A stretch of 64,000 nucleotides of DNA. Origin: Cryptobacterium curtum DSM 15641 (GTDB taxonomy: Bacteria; Actinomycetota; Coriobacteriia; Coriobacteriales; Eggerthellaceae). The notes under the pieces were generated by a model. The model saw only the letters and a program-made list of their open reading frames with translations. It was not told the origin of the DNA and did no database searches. Location of the stretch: assembly GCF_000023845.1 (NCBI RefSeq), contig NC_013170.1, forward strand, positions 124,001 through 188,000, in the 5' to 3' direction. Below, piece after piece: positions 36,299-46,637 of the stretch; the stretch's first letter is position 1; every line of letters begins with the position of its first letter. Position numbers and translations under genes: made by a program.

Positions 36299-36976
36299 AT
36301 GCGCATCGTTATTAATGGCGGTGGCAAGGTAGGGGAGTACCTTGCAAGTGTTTTACTGGCCGATGGCAACGATGTTGTCGTTATTGAAGAAGACCGAGCT
36401 ACTGCCGATCGCCTCGCGAGCACGTTAACCGGCCGCTATATGGTTATTTGGGGTGATGGCTGTGTGTCCCGCTATCAGGAAGACGCAGGCATTCGCCAAG
36501 CAGATCTGTTCGTGTCGACCACGGGCAAGGACGATGCTAACCTTGTGTCATGCGAGATAGCTATGCGCGTGTTTAACGTACCGCGCTGTATTGCCCGCGT
36601 GAACAGCCCAAAGAACCTGCGCATCTTCCGCGAAGTGGGTATTGAATGCGTTTCATCGACAACACTTATTGCCACCATTATTGAAGAGGACGCGATGCTT
36701 GGTGGCATTAGCGTGCTGTCGAGTCTTTCGCACGGCAATGTGGCATTGGCCGAAGTAACTGTTCCACGTATGCGCCATCACGATCCGGTTGAAGGGGTGC
36801 TTGCTCACGATGTGCCTGTTCCCGATGGCTGTGTATTGGTGGCAGTCTCGCGTGGCGATGAAGGCGACATGGAAGTTATTGGTACAACAACACGATTGCA
36901 TCCAGGCGATATGGTAGTTTTAGCAACCGATGCCGAAATGAAAGCGGCTGCCTTGCAGACATTTCGTCAGCTATAA
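36299..36976 (+). CDS. TrkA/KtrA-like NAD-binding potassium transport regulator (second of two)
   Basis: 225 residues, RCK_N with INGGGKVGEYLA (~5-16) and VIEEDRA, then RCK_C (~140-220). It is a diverged paralogue of the gene 9 bases upstream, and the two could form a hetero-octameric gating ring, as in systems with two separate TrkA-like proteins. In this copy the glycine loop is GGGKVG instead of GCGRVG. The gene ends at the head of a precise triple 39-bp repeat. Confidence 0.86.
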   Translation: MRIVINGGGKVGEYLASVLLADGNDVVVIEEDRATADRLASTLTGRYMVIWGDGCVSRYQEDAGIRQADLFVSTTGKDDANLVSCEIAMRVFNVPRCIARVNSPKNLRIFREVGIECVSSTTLIATIIEEDAMLGGISVLSSLSHGNVALAEVTVPRMRHHDPVEGVLAHDVPVPDGCVLVAVSRGDEGDMEVIGTTTRLHPGDMVVLATDAEMKAAALQTFRQL

Positions 36977-37088
36977 AGTGGCCGTAGCCATTTCGTATAC
37001 GTAAGCCGTGTATAAACTGGCTGTAGCTGTTTTACATACGTGAGTTGTATATAAATTAGCTGCGTTCATTTCACATACGGAATTCGTG
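36972..37088. repeat. Three exact-length 39-bp tandem units at the trkA-like stop codon
   Basis: Units 36972-37010, 37011-37049 and 37050-37088, each starting TATAAA and keeping CATACG/GTATACG near position 24-30. The TAA stop codon of the upstream gene lies inside unit 1. Sequence identity between units is roughly two thirds by eye, but the length is identical. Read on the minus strand it would give a 13-residue repeat, which I do not think is translated. Confidence 0.75.
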
Positions 37089-37193
37089 CGCTTACAGCTG
37101 AAGCTGGTGGTATGAAGGCAGTTGTTATTGCTATCGCGGTACAATTTTATAAAACGTGGTGCGCCTGGTGAGCGCAGGAAGGAAGAGAGCTCA

Positions 37194-38537
37194 ATGATCC
37201 CTCGGTATACGCGCCCGCAGATGGGTGGTATTTGGCAGAACGAAAACAAGTTCTCTATCTGGAAAGAAATCGAACTCTTGGCATGCGAAGCACAGGCGGA
37301 GCTCGGTGCATCAGGCATCACAAAGGAAGAAGCCGCATGGATTCGCGCCCATGCTGACTTTACCGTTGAACGTATCGACGAAATTGAAGCAGTAACCAAT
37401 CATGACGTTATCGCTTTTCTCACCTGCCTTGCCGAACATATCGATGCCGATATTCCCGAAGGGCAAGAAAAGCCTTCACGCTGGGTTCACTATGGCATGA
37501 CATCTTCCGATTTGGGGGACACCGCGCTTTCATATCAGATTACACAGGCACTCGGTATCATTATTGAAGATGTGCGCGCTATAGGTGAGGTATGTCGTCG
37601 GCGTGCCTTTGAGTTTCAGGAGACACTGTGCGTGGGACGCACGCATGGTATTCATGCCGAGCCTATGACATTTGGTATGAAGTTTGGCAGTTGGGCCTGG
37701 GCTATGAAGCGTGCACTCGTCCGGCTTGAAGAAGCCCGTAAAGTGGCAGCATGTGGGGCTATATCCGGCGCAGTCGGCACCTATTCAAGCATCGACCCTT
37801 TTGTCGAGCAGTATGTGTGCGAACATCTGGGGCTTTCGCCTGATCCTCTTTCAACCCAAGTGCTTGCGCGCGACCGCCATGCGCAGGTTATGAGTACGCT
37901 TGCTGTTACGGCAGCAAGTTTTGAAAGTATTGCTATGCAGGTACGTCTGCTTCAGCAGTCCGATGTTATTGAGGCGGAAGAACCATTCAAAAAGGGGCAA
38001 AAGGGCTCTTCGGCTATGCCGCATAAACGTAACCCCATCACAGCTGAGCGTGTTTGCGGTCTCGCGCGTACCATCAAGGCTAATGCTCAGGTTGGATACG
38101 ATGATGTTGCCCTGTGGTACGAGCGCGATATTAGCCATTCGGGTGCTGAGCGCACGTCGTTGGCAGATAGCTTTATTGCTCTTGATTACATTGCTGAAAA
38201 ACTGCGGTGGATTCTTGATGGCTTACAGGTATATCCCGAGGCCATGAAGGCAAATCTCAACAAAACGCGCGGTCTTGTTTATTCAAGCAAGGTATTGCTT
38301 GCATTGGTTCAAACGGGCATTACGCGCGAAGAGGCGTATGCTATTGTGCAGCGCAACGCAATGGCAACGTGGCATGATGTGCAACAGGCGAAGGTAGGTC
38401 CGACGTATCGTGATCGCCTTGAGGCCGATCCAGAATGTACACTTGACGCTCGTGAGCTCGATAAAATATTTGATCCGTGGCAGTTCCTTACTCGCAAAAA
38501 CGTGGTATTCAACCGTTTGGAGCAGTTGTCGTTCTAA
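37194..38537 (+). CDS. purB: Adenylosuccinate lyase
   Basis: 447 residues. PurB removes fumarate from SAICAR and adenylosuccinate in purine synthesis. The superfamily signature SSAMPHKRNPITAE (~276-289) is intact, with MTSSDLGDTA (~99, substrate loop) and TRGLVYSSKVL near 361. GGAAGGAAG upstream fixes the ATG at 37194, giving the usual MIPRYTRP beginning; the frame is open 24 codons further upstream without support. Confidence 0.95.
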   Translation: MIPRYTRPQMGGIWQNENKFSIWKEIELLACEAQAELGASGITKEEAAWIRAHADFTVERIDEIEAVTNHDVIAFLTCLAEHIDADIPEGQEKPSRWVHYGMTSSDLGDTALSYQITQALGIIIEDVRAIGEVCRRRAFEFQETLCVGRTHGIHAEPMTFGMKFGSWAWAMKRALVRLEEARKVAACGAISGAVGTYSSIDPFVEQYVCEHLGLSPDPLSTQVLARDRHAQVMSTLAVTAASFESIAMQVRLLQQSDVIEAEEPFKKGQKGSSAMPHKRNPITAERVCGLARTIKANAQVGYDDVALWYERDISHSGAERTSLADSFIALDYIAEKLRWILDGLQVYPEAMKANLNKTRGLVYSSKVLLALVQTGITREEAYAIVQRNAMATWHDVQQAKVGPTYRDRLEADPECTLDARELDKIFDPWQFLTRKNVVFNRLEQLSF

Positions 38538-38626
38538 CAGACGTTTTGCTTCGATGCCTGCTTGTTCTGTCTCGTTTCGTATAAGGACGGTTGGTTGCAT
38601 ACAAGAAAGGCCATGGTGAATGGCTT

Positions 38627-39616
38627 ATGGATATACAGGCAATTGAACAGCAAATTCTAAATGGCGCATGGTGCTTCCCCAACTATGCCATTTATCAGGT
38701 GGGGGGAGCAGCTGGGGGCGAATGTTACCTCATTGTTTCTAATAGTGGATCTGCAGCACTTATCGATGCGGGGTATGCGTGGGATGCACCCGCTACCCTT
38801 GCCAACATACGACGGGTGCTTACCGATGTGGGCGCCAGTCATCTTGAATGGCTCCTGCTCACCCATTCCCATTACGATCATGCGGCGGGTGCTGGTTATC
38901 TTGCCGGCCATATGCCGGGATTAAAGGTTGCCTGTAGTGCATATGCTGCGCGTGTGTTTAGTCGACCTGGTGCCCTTGCTACGATGCGCACACTCAACGC
39001 CAGTGAAGCATATCTGCATGGGTTAACCGATTTTGAAGAAGTACCGGCATCGCTAACAATTGATCGGGTGCTTGAACCAGGTGACACCGTGCGAGCAGCC
39101 GATATGGATTTCACGGTGATTGCTGCACCGGGGCATACAAAATGCTCCATTGCATTCTGGTGTGCCGATAGAAGATTCCTCGTATCGTGCGAGACAGGGT
39201 GCGTATATGCTGGTCCGCTCGATGCAGCGTTTCGTGACGTGTTGGGCAACCCGGCTCCGCAGGGTCTAGAGGTTATGGCTGATCCTGCTTATCTTGTCGG
39301 ATACGCTTCGTCGCTTGATTTTATTGCGCGCGAGATTGATCTTCATCCCGACGTGCTCCTAGTGCCGCACTTCGGCATTATGACCGGGGCTGCAGCAACA
39401 AGCTTTCTTCATGCGGCAGATTATTTCAGCCGGTATGCTGCCGATCTTATTATGCAGGCGCATACTGCGGGTGCCTCGAACGACGAAGTAATTGCACAGT
39501 TTAAAGCGGTGTTTTACAACGATTATGTACAGGCTATCCAGCCGGAAGCAGCCTTTGATCTCAACGCAAGTTATCTGGTGCCGCTCGTGATCCGCGAACT
39601 TTCTGACGCGCAGTAG
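38627..39616 (+). CDS. Metallo-beta-lactamase-fold hydrolase
   Basis: 329 residues. The zinc-binding motif THSHYDHAAG (~76-85) and later APGHTKCS (~165), SCETG (~189) and PHFG (~244) match the five conserved sites of the MBL fold. About 90 C-terminal residues form an extra helical region. Glyoxalase-II-like or quorum-quenching-like activity is possible but the substrate cannot be read. The start ATG at 38627 has no close ribosome site (AAAGG is 16 bases upstream); the frame is open to a TTG at 38591. Confidence 0.8.
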   Translation: MDIQAIEQQILNGAWCFPNYAIYQVGGAAGGECYLIVSNSGSAALIDAGYAWDAPATLANIRRVLTDVGASHLEWLLLTHSHYDHAAGAGYLAGHMPGLKVACSAYAARVFSRPGALATMRTLNASEAYLHGLTDFEEVPASLTIDRVLEPGDTVRAADMDFTVIAAPGHTKCSIAFWCADRRFLVSCETGCVYAGPLDAAFRDVLGNPAPQGLEVMADPAYLVGYASSLDFIAREIDLHPDVLLVPHFGIMTGAAATSFLHAADYFSRYAADLIMQAHTAGASNDEVIAQFKAVFYNDYVQAIQPEAAFDLNASYLVPLVIRELSDAQ

Positions 39617-39782
39617 AGCCTTAATCTGGTTAGCGCAGCTAGTAGCGCCCCGCTGAAAAGTGTCATTGCTGTGTTGCGTCAGTAGTACTGTGTTGTATTA
39701 GGGCTCGTTGATGTTTTGGCAAAGCGAAGAATACCCCTCTTGGCGTATGGCGCGAACGGTTGCACTCACCTAGACTGTGTGC

Positions 39783-41078
39783 ATGGAGAATTTGCTTATC
39801 AATAAGCGGACGATGAAAACACGCGATTGGATGATTGACGGGGCGGTCATGCTCGTGGCGCTCTTCTTCGCCATCGTGCAGATGTACGTGGCATCCTCGC
39901 CGGTGATGTTTCGCGATGAATCGTTCCGCAATATGGCCGGCGTTGTTACGCGCGATCCCGGCATCGCAGCGTATGTGCTGCTGATTGCAACAGTACTCCC
40001 ATTAGTGCTTCGCCGTCGCTTTCCTTGGCCAGTTCTTGTTTTCACATTTACGTTGTTTGTGATGTCTCAAGGGTTGGCACCTAGTTATTCTTTTTCGATT
40101 ATCGGACCTGCTATTGCGCTGTTTACCATCGCGGTTGAACGTCCCCGTACCGAAATTATTATCGCGCTTGCTATTTCGATTGTCGTGTTATTTTGGATGC
40201 CGCCGCCGGGTGAAAATGACAGTATCCGTTTGGTGGTAGTCATTCAAAATGCCACGTATCTAGCTTTGTCGGCTGGTATCGGAGTGGCATACCACATGCA
40301 CAGAAGCTTTCTGCGCGAGGTCGAGCAACGTGTTGCGGAAGTTGAACGTACGCGCGAAAAGGAAGCGGCCCGCCGAGTGGAAGAAGAACGCGTGCGTATT
40401 GCTCGCGAGATTCACGACATTACGGCTCACTCGCTGTCGGCTGTAAGTATTCAGGCGGCGGCGGCCGAGCGGCTTATTGATCGTGATCCTGCTGCGGCGC
40501 GAGGTGCTATTGCGGAGGTTCGTAAGACGGCTAAGAGTGCTCTCGAAGAAATTCGCTCTATGATTGGTGTGCTGCGCAACGAAAGTCAGGAAGTCGAAAC
40601 CAATCCGACGAATGGCACCGATCGCCTGCCTGATCTGTGCGCTTACGCATGCAATGCTGGTCTTGAAGCAACACTAGAAACAGATGGCTACGATGCTCAT
40701 AAAGTACCTGCTTACGTTGATGTGACGGTATTCGGCATTGCCCGCGAGGCGTTGACGAATGTGGTGCGCCATGCTCAGGCAAAGAAGGTGCGTATTACAT
40801 TGTCTCAAGAAGCCGATCAGGTACATTTGCGCATTGAAGATGATGGATGTGGCATTCCCGAAGGACCTTCTGCCTCTATGAAGGCATCTGCGCCGGGATC
40901 GGCGTCGGGTCGTAAGCGCTCTGCGCACTCGCAGCTTGACGATATCTCTGCTGGTGGTCATGGGCTGCAGGGCATGGAAGAGCGGGTATATGTGTTGCAC
41001 GGTTCGTTTTCGGCAGCCAATCGGCCACAAGGTGGTTTTGCGGTTGACGTGCGTATACCGCTTCAGGAAGGTGAATAG
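39783..41078 (+). CDS. NarL-type sensor histidine kinase (HisKA_3)
   Basis: 431 residues. About five hydrophobic segments (~20-160), a short coiled coil (~180-200) and a HisKA_3 domain with REIHDITAHSLSAVSIQAA (~209-227, phospho-acceptor His). The ATPase domain has EALTNVVRHAQA (N box), EDDGCGI (G1) and GHGLQGMEER (G2). Between G1 and G2 is a ~30-residue Ser/Ala/Arg-rich insert (PSASMKASAPGSASG-type), longer than usual. The start is unclear: GTG 39777, ATG 39783 and ATG 39813 are all possible and none has a strong ribosome site. The regulator gene starts 2 bases after the stop. Confidence 0.86.
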   Translation: MENLLINKRTMKTRDWMIDGAVMLVALFFAIVQMYVASSPVMFRDESFRNMAGVVTRDPGIAAYVLLIATVLPLVLRRRFPWPVLVFTFTLFVMSQGLAPSYSFSIIGPAIALFTIAVERPRTEIIIALAISIVVLFWMPPPGENDSIRLVVVIQNATYLALSAGIGVAYHMHRSFLREVEQRVAEVERTREKEAARRVEEERVRIAREIHDITAHSLSAVSIQAAAAERLIDRDPAAARGAIAEVRKTAKSALEEIRSMIGVLRNESQEVETNPTNGTDRLPDLCAYACNAGLEATLETDGYDAHKVPAYVDVTVFGIAREALTNVVRHAQAKKVRITLSQEADQVHLRIEDDGCGIPEGPSASMKASAPGSASGRKRSAHSQLDDISAGGHGLQGMEERVYVLHGSFSAANRPQGGFAVDVRIPLQEGE

Positions 41079-41080
41079 CC

Positions 41081-41866
41081 ATGGATGATCTGCTGGGTGG
41101 CTCGCAGCTCTACGACGATGATTATCGGCGTGCGCAAGAGCGCCTTCGTCGGCGCAGCGAACAGGCTGTAGCTGAAGCTGATTTAGGAGTAAATACGTCT
41201 GAGACCGTCGACGTGCTTATTGTCGACGACCAAGACCTGGTGCGTAATGGCTTTAAGCTTATTTTGTCGTCATACGACCATGTGCGTGTAGTGGGCGAGG
41301 CAAGCAATGGTATCGAGGCATACGAGCAGTCACTTGCTCTTCGCCCACAGGTCGTTCTGATGGATATTCGTATGCCGGTTGAAGATGGTATTGCGGCTAC
41401 GCGCAAAATTGTTGGTGATACCGCCTTGGCGCAAACGCGCGTCCTCGTTCTGACAACGTTTGATATTGACGAATATGTTTACGATGCTCTTCAAGCAGGG
41501 GCCAGTGGCTTTATGTTGAAAGACGCCGAGCCCGATGATATCGTGCGGGCCGTACGGACTGTGGCGGCAGGGGATGCCCTTATTCAGCCTTCGATTACCC
41601 GTCGTTTAATTGAGACCTTTGTTTCATCGCGCCCTCGCACTTCTGCAGCAGCAGGTGGACTTGTTGACCTTACCGATCGTGAACGCGAAATCTTAAGGTT
41701 CGTTGCTCGGGGTATGAGCAACGAAGAAATTGCCGATGATCTTGTTATTTCTCCCGCAACTGTCAAAACACACTTAGCGCGTATTATGGGTAAACTCGAC
41801 GCTCACGATCGTGCTCAGCTCGTAGTGGCTGCCTATGAGAGCGGTCTCGTTCAGCCTGGAAAGTAA
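41081..41866 (+). CDS. NarL/FixJ-type response regulator (REC-LuxR HTH)
   Basis: 261 residues. The receiver domain (~45-160) has VDDQD, the phospho-acceptor Asp in VLMDIRMP (~95) and FMLKDAEP; the LuxR-type helix-turn-helix is at ~195-255 (LTDREREILRFVARGMSNEEIAD, ISPATVKTHLARI; two pieces). About 44 charged N-terminal residues precede the receiver, which is unusual, but AGGAAGGTG before the ATG at 41081 supports this start. Partner of the kinase immediately upstream. Target genes are unknown. Confidence 0.9.
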   Translation: MDDLLGGSQLYDDDYRRAQERLRRRSEQAVAEADLGVNTSETVDVLIVDDQDLVRNGFKLILSSYDHVRVVGEASNGIEAYEQSLALRPQVVLMDIRMPVEDGIAATRKIVGDTALAQTRVLVLTTFDIDEYVYDALQAGASGFMLKDAEPDDIVRAVRTVAAGDALIQPSITRRLIETFVSSRPRTSAAAGGLVDLTDREREILRFVARGMSNEEIADDLVISPATVKTHLARIMGKLDAHDRAQLVVAAYESGLVQPGK

Positions 41867-41925
41867 CGTGCGCGTAACGGCGCGGTGAAATCTTAGCCCC
41901 TAACCTTCAGATTTCTTGAAAACGC

Positions 41926-41953
41926 TTGTTATCCCCCCGCTGGATGATAAGAT
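41926..41953 (+). promoter_or_regulatory. Predicted promoter of groES-groEL
   Basis: TTGTTA (41926-41931), 16-base spacer, TAAGAT (41948-41953). Transcription would begin within or just before the CIRCE element, the usual arrangement for HrcA control. Confidence 0.6.
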
Positions 41954-41965
41954 AGCCATCGTTGA

Positions 41966-41992
41966 TTGGCACTCTGCTGTGATGAGTGCCAG
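41966..41992. promoter_or_regulatory. CIRCE heat-shock operator (HrcA site)
   Basis: TTGGCACTC (41966-41974), exactly nine bases, GAGTGCCAG (41984-41992): one base per arm differs from the consensus TTAGCACTC-N9-GAGTGCTAA, compensated so the dyad stays paired. It lies upstream of groES, the classical position. hrcA itself is not in the window. Confidence 0.93.
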
Positions 41993-42062
41993 CACTCGGA
42001 GCCCGTGAGGCGATGTGTGAGGTAAAGCCGTTTATGACGGACCAGCGAAAGGAAGGCAAGAT

Positions 42063-42350
42063 ATGAATCTGAAACCGTTGGGAGATCGTGTCATCGTTAA
42101 GCAGGACGAAGTTGAGGAAACCACTGCTTCAGGCCTGTTTATTGCAAGTAGTGCTAAAGAAAAGCCGACCACCGGTATCGTTTTGGCGACCGGCGCGGGC
42201 AAGGTGGCTGAAGACGGTAAGGTTCTGCCTATGCCAGTAAAGACAGGCGACCATGTGGTGTACGCTAAGTTTGGTGGCACCGAAATCGAAGTCGAAGGCG
42301 AAAAGGTCATCATCCTGCGTGCCGACGATATCTACGCGGTTCAAGAGTAG
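42063..42350 (+). CDS. groES: Co-chaperonin GroES
   Basis: 95 residues, the usual length. The 10-kDa lid of the GroEL chamber: PLGDRVIVKQDEVEE at the start, the mobile loop TASGLFIASSAKEKP (~23-37) and GDHVVYAKFGGTEIE (~60-74). GAAAGGAAGG precedes the ATG. It is the first gene of a groES-groEL operon downstream of a CIRCE element. Confidence 0.97.
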   Translation: MNLKPLGDRVIVKQDEVEETTASGLFIASSAKEKPTTGIVLATGAGKVAEDGKVLPMPVKTGDHVVYAKFGGTEIEVEGEKVIILRADDIYAVQE

Positions 42351-42445
42351 CACAATCCGCCAACGTGTCGGTGTTTCTCCTGCATGCAGGTGATTTTATG
42401 ATAGCAGTCGGTTCCAGAAAAGCCTGAGATATCGATCTGTATTAG

Positions 42446-44152
<1,707 letters not shown>

Positions 44153-44197
44153 ATCTTACTTCCGTAAGGTTGCATTCCCGCTTATCGGATTAGTATG

Positions 44198-44233
44198 ATG
44201 CTCCGGCATTTGCAAAAATGTCGGAGCATTTTT
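44198..44233 (+). terminator. Intrinsic terminator of groES-groEL
   Basis: 14-bp stem ATGCTCCGGCATTT / AAATGTCGGAGCAT (one G-T pair), GCAA loop, followed directly by a T run. Confidence 0.92.
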
Positions 44234-44322
44234 GTGCGTAAAGAAATAGACTTTCTATCAGCAAAGATATGTTCCATATCGGTTGGGTAAGATCGTATTA
44301 ATTGGGCGCTTTGGGGAGGTAT

Positions 44323-45294
44323 ATGTCTGCGTCAGTTACAGGCGAGAAAGTTTTGCTTATAGCTAACCCTTCTGCACAGAGCGGGAAGGGCGCTATTGCC
44401 GCAAACTTCGCTGCCGATGTGCTTGAGCGGAGTTTAGCTGAGTCTGCTGTGGGCAGTTACCTCGCTGGGGCGCAGCTCGAGGTTCAGTTTACTAAATCAG
44501 CGGGGGACGCTTACCATTTCGCCTTTGCTGCTGGTGGTTATCGTGCGGTAGTAGCGCTTGGCGGTGATGGAGTTATCCATGATGCGGTCAATGGACTGAT
44601 GCATCTAGAGGCGTTCGACCGTCCTGCATTTGGGGTGATTCCTTCTGGCACGGGTAATGATTATGCTCGCGCACTTGGGGTGCCGCTGGGTACAGCTGAA
44701 GCGGTGCAGGTGCTCTTGCAGGCGCGTGCGCCCCGTGCGGTTGACGTGGGCAGTTGTAATGGTGTCTACTTTGCTGAAACACTTTCGTTTGGGTTGGATG
44801 CGGCCATTGCACTCGATACGATGGAGCGGCGTGCACGCACCGGGCAGACAGGTGCGAAAGTATTCGTTGCAAGTGGTATCGATCAGGTGCTGAATCATCT
44901 GCGTGCCTATAAATACACCGGTACGTTTGACGACCAATCTGTGCAGGGACAATCGATTACCTTTGCGGTGCAGGTGGGTCCTTATTACGGCGGTGGGTTC
45001 CGTATTTGCCCTGATGCGCAGATTGATGACGGATACTTTGATATCTGCATAGCCCATCCACCAGTTGGTCCGACGCGCGCTCTTTATATTTTTCTGCGCG
45101 CCAAAAACGCCCATCATACAAAGTTTCGCCAGATTGAATTGCGGAGAGCAAAAAGTTTATCGCTGCACTTCGACGAGCAGCCCTGCGTGCAAATCGATGG
45201 TGAACCGCTGGTAGCCGATTCATACGAAGTGCGTATACATCCACATGAACTGCAGGTTTTAGCACCCCCTATGCGTGGTAGTACGTCGCGCTAA
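44323..45294 (+). CDS. Diacylglycerol kinase-family lipid kinase
   Basis: 323 residues. The DAGK catalytic motifs are present: LLIANPSAQSGKG (~14-26), VVALGGDGVIHDAVNGL (~78-94, nucleotide loop GGDG) and GVIPSGTGNDYARALG (~106-121). The C-terminal half carries the beta-sandwich with FDEQPCVQIDGEPL. Such enzymes phosphorylate diacylglycerol or related lipids (DgkB, YegS types). GGGGAGG 4-10 bases upstream fixes the ATG at 44323; the frame is open seven codons earlier. Single-gene unit on its own promoter after the groEL terminator. Confidence 0.88.
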   Translation: MSASVTGEKVLLIANPSAQSGKGAIAANFAADVLERSLAESAVGSYLAGAQLEVQFTKSAGDAYHFAFAAGGYRAVVALGGDGVIHDAVNGLMHLEAFDRPAFGVIPSGTGNDYARALGVPLGTAEAVQVLLQARAPRAVDVGSCNGVYFAETLSFGLDAAIALDTMERRARTGQTGAKVFVASGIDQVLNHLRAYKYTGTFDDQSVQGQSITFAVQVGPYYGGGFRICPDAQIDDGYFDICIAHPPVGPTRALYIFLRAKNAHHTKFRQIELRRAKSLSLHFDEQPCVQIDGEPLVADSYEVRIHPHELQVLAPPMRGSTSR

Positions 45295-45431
45295 TGTATG
45301 TGCATGATGAATGATGAATCAGTATTACCTCTCCTGATAAAAGACAGTATGTCGGGGCAATGCAATGCACAGCGGTATGAAGAAAAAGAGTGTGTTGACG
45401 TCATAAGGCAATGCCGTAAAAGGATAAAACG

Positions 45432-46286
45432 GTGAACATTATTGAGATAAACAGCTGGGATGATCCACGACTCGATGCTTATGCACGCTTGACTGAAGCA
45501 CAGCTGCGTAATCGACTTGAGCCTGAAAGGGGGCTGTTTATTGCTGAGTCGCCGAAGGTGATTGCTCGTGCGCTTGCGGCAGGCATGCAGCCTCTTTCGT
45601 TTCTCATGGAACGGCAACATCTTGCAGCGGCGCGTACGCTTATTGAAGGTTGTACCGCCGAAGATGGATCGGACATTCCCGTGTTTACTGGTTCGACTGA
45701 AATTCTTAGTCGTCTCACTGGTTTTGAACTGACGCGTGGGGTCCTCTGCGCAATGCGTCGACCTGCTCTTCCTTCAGTGGAAGACCTGCTTGCGAATGCG
45801 CGGCGGGTGGCAGTACTTGAAGGCATCGTGGATCACACAAATGTGGGGGCTGCTTTTCGATCGGCAGCGGCACTTGGTATCGATGCGGTTTTGGTAACTC
45901 CTACCTGTTGCGATCCGCTTTATCGCCGATCAGTGCGCGTTTCTATGGGCACAGTGTTTCAGGTACCTTGGACTCGTATCGGCCAGACGCCCGACGATTG
46001 GCCTGATCGCGGTCTTGAGCGTCTTCATGCGTGTGGCTTTTCTACCGCAGCTATGGCACTTTCTGATAACTCTGTTTCACTATCTGACGCAGCGCTTAAT
46101 GCGTGCGAGCGCTTAGCTATTATTATGGGGACAGAAGGTGACGGCCTAGCAAAACGCACCATTGCTCAGTGCGATTTCACCGTACGTATCCCCATGCGTC
46201 ATGGGGTTGATTCCCTCAACGTAGCTGCTGCAAGTGCTGTGGCGTTTTATCAACTTTGTTCTTCAAGCAATTCCTCAGGGAAATAG
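45432..46286 (+). CDS. SpoU/TrmH-family RNA 2'-O-methyltransferase
   Basis: 284 residues. The SPOUT knot motifs are clear: EGIVDHTNVGAAFRSAAALG (motif 1, ~136-155), IIMGTEGDGL (motif 2, ~233-242) and MRHGVDSLNVAAASAVAFY (motif 3, ~255-273). An N-terminal ~110-residue RNA-binding domain (FIAESPKVIARAL) resembles the substrate-binding part of 23S rRNA methyltransferases. The exact rRNA or tRNA target cannot be told. Start is GTG at 45432, behind AAAAGGA. Confidence 0.87.
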   Translation: MNIIEINSWDDPRLDAYARLTEAQLRNRLEPERGLFIAESPKVIARALAAGMQPLSFLMERQHLAAARTLIEGCTAEDGSDIPVFTGSTEILSRLTGFELTRGVLCAMRRPALPSVEDLLANARRVAVLEGIVDHTNVGAAFRSAAALGIDAVLVTPTCCDPLYRRSVRVSMGTVFQVPWTRIGQTPDDWPDRGLERLHACGFSTAAMALSDNSVSLSDAALNACERLAIIMGTEGDGLAKRTIAQCDFTVRIPMRHGVDSLNVAAASAVAFYQLCSSSNSSGK

Positions 46287-46637
46287 CAAGCAGCGCACTT
46301 CTTAAGGAGTAGTTGGCGTCGAGTGATTTTCAAGTAGTAATTAATAGTTTGAGCAATTTCCGGAGCCCTACCTCTCATTTCCAGACAAATAGTTGAGCCA
46401 ATCGATTCTCAGACCGATATATAACGCCGAGCAGCTAGAACAAAAGCAGAGTTTTCAGATGCTGAACGGCTGCTCGCCAGCTGCTAGAAAACGGAAAGGT
46501 TTTTGCCCACCTACCAGGTAGTGCTTTGCCTGATCTGGGCAGGATTTTCACTGATACGCGGCAAGATCTATCGCGCATGCTGTCATGAAATGCGGCTTCC
46601 AATGGCCGTGCTTTCAGCTGCGTGATAGGAGGCGGCG
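46287..46637 (+). other. Structured 351-base leader upstream of the surface adhesin
   Basis: No gene seen. Two nested structures stand out. First, CGAGCAGC (46428-46435) pairs with GCTGCTCG (46469-46476) around an inner TTCAG-ATG-CTGAA hairpin (46454-46466). Second, TGCCCA (46504-46509) pairs with TGGGCA (46536-46541) around CTACC-A-GGTAG (46511-46521). They lie 95-210 bases before the adhesin start and could be a regulatory RNA leader or intergenic debris; no known riboswitch class was recognised. Confidence 0.4.

Noticed and set aside
36972-37088. CRISPR-like array
   Set aside because: Units are contiguous without spacers, degenerate, and no cas genes are present in the window.
36971-37399. 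142-codon minus-strand frame containing a 13-residue repeat
   Set aside because: The repeat comes from the 39-bp intergenic units, and the frame overlaps purB antisense; probably not translated.
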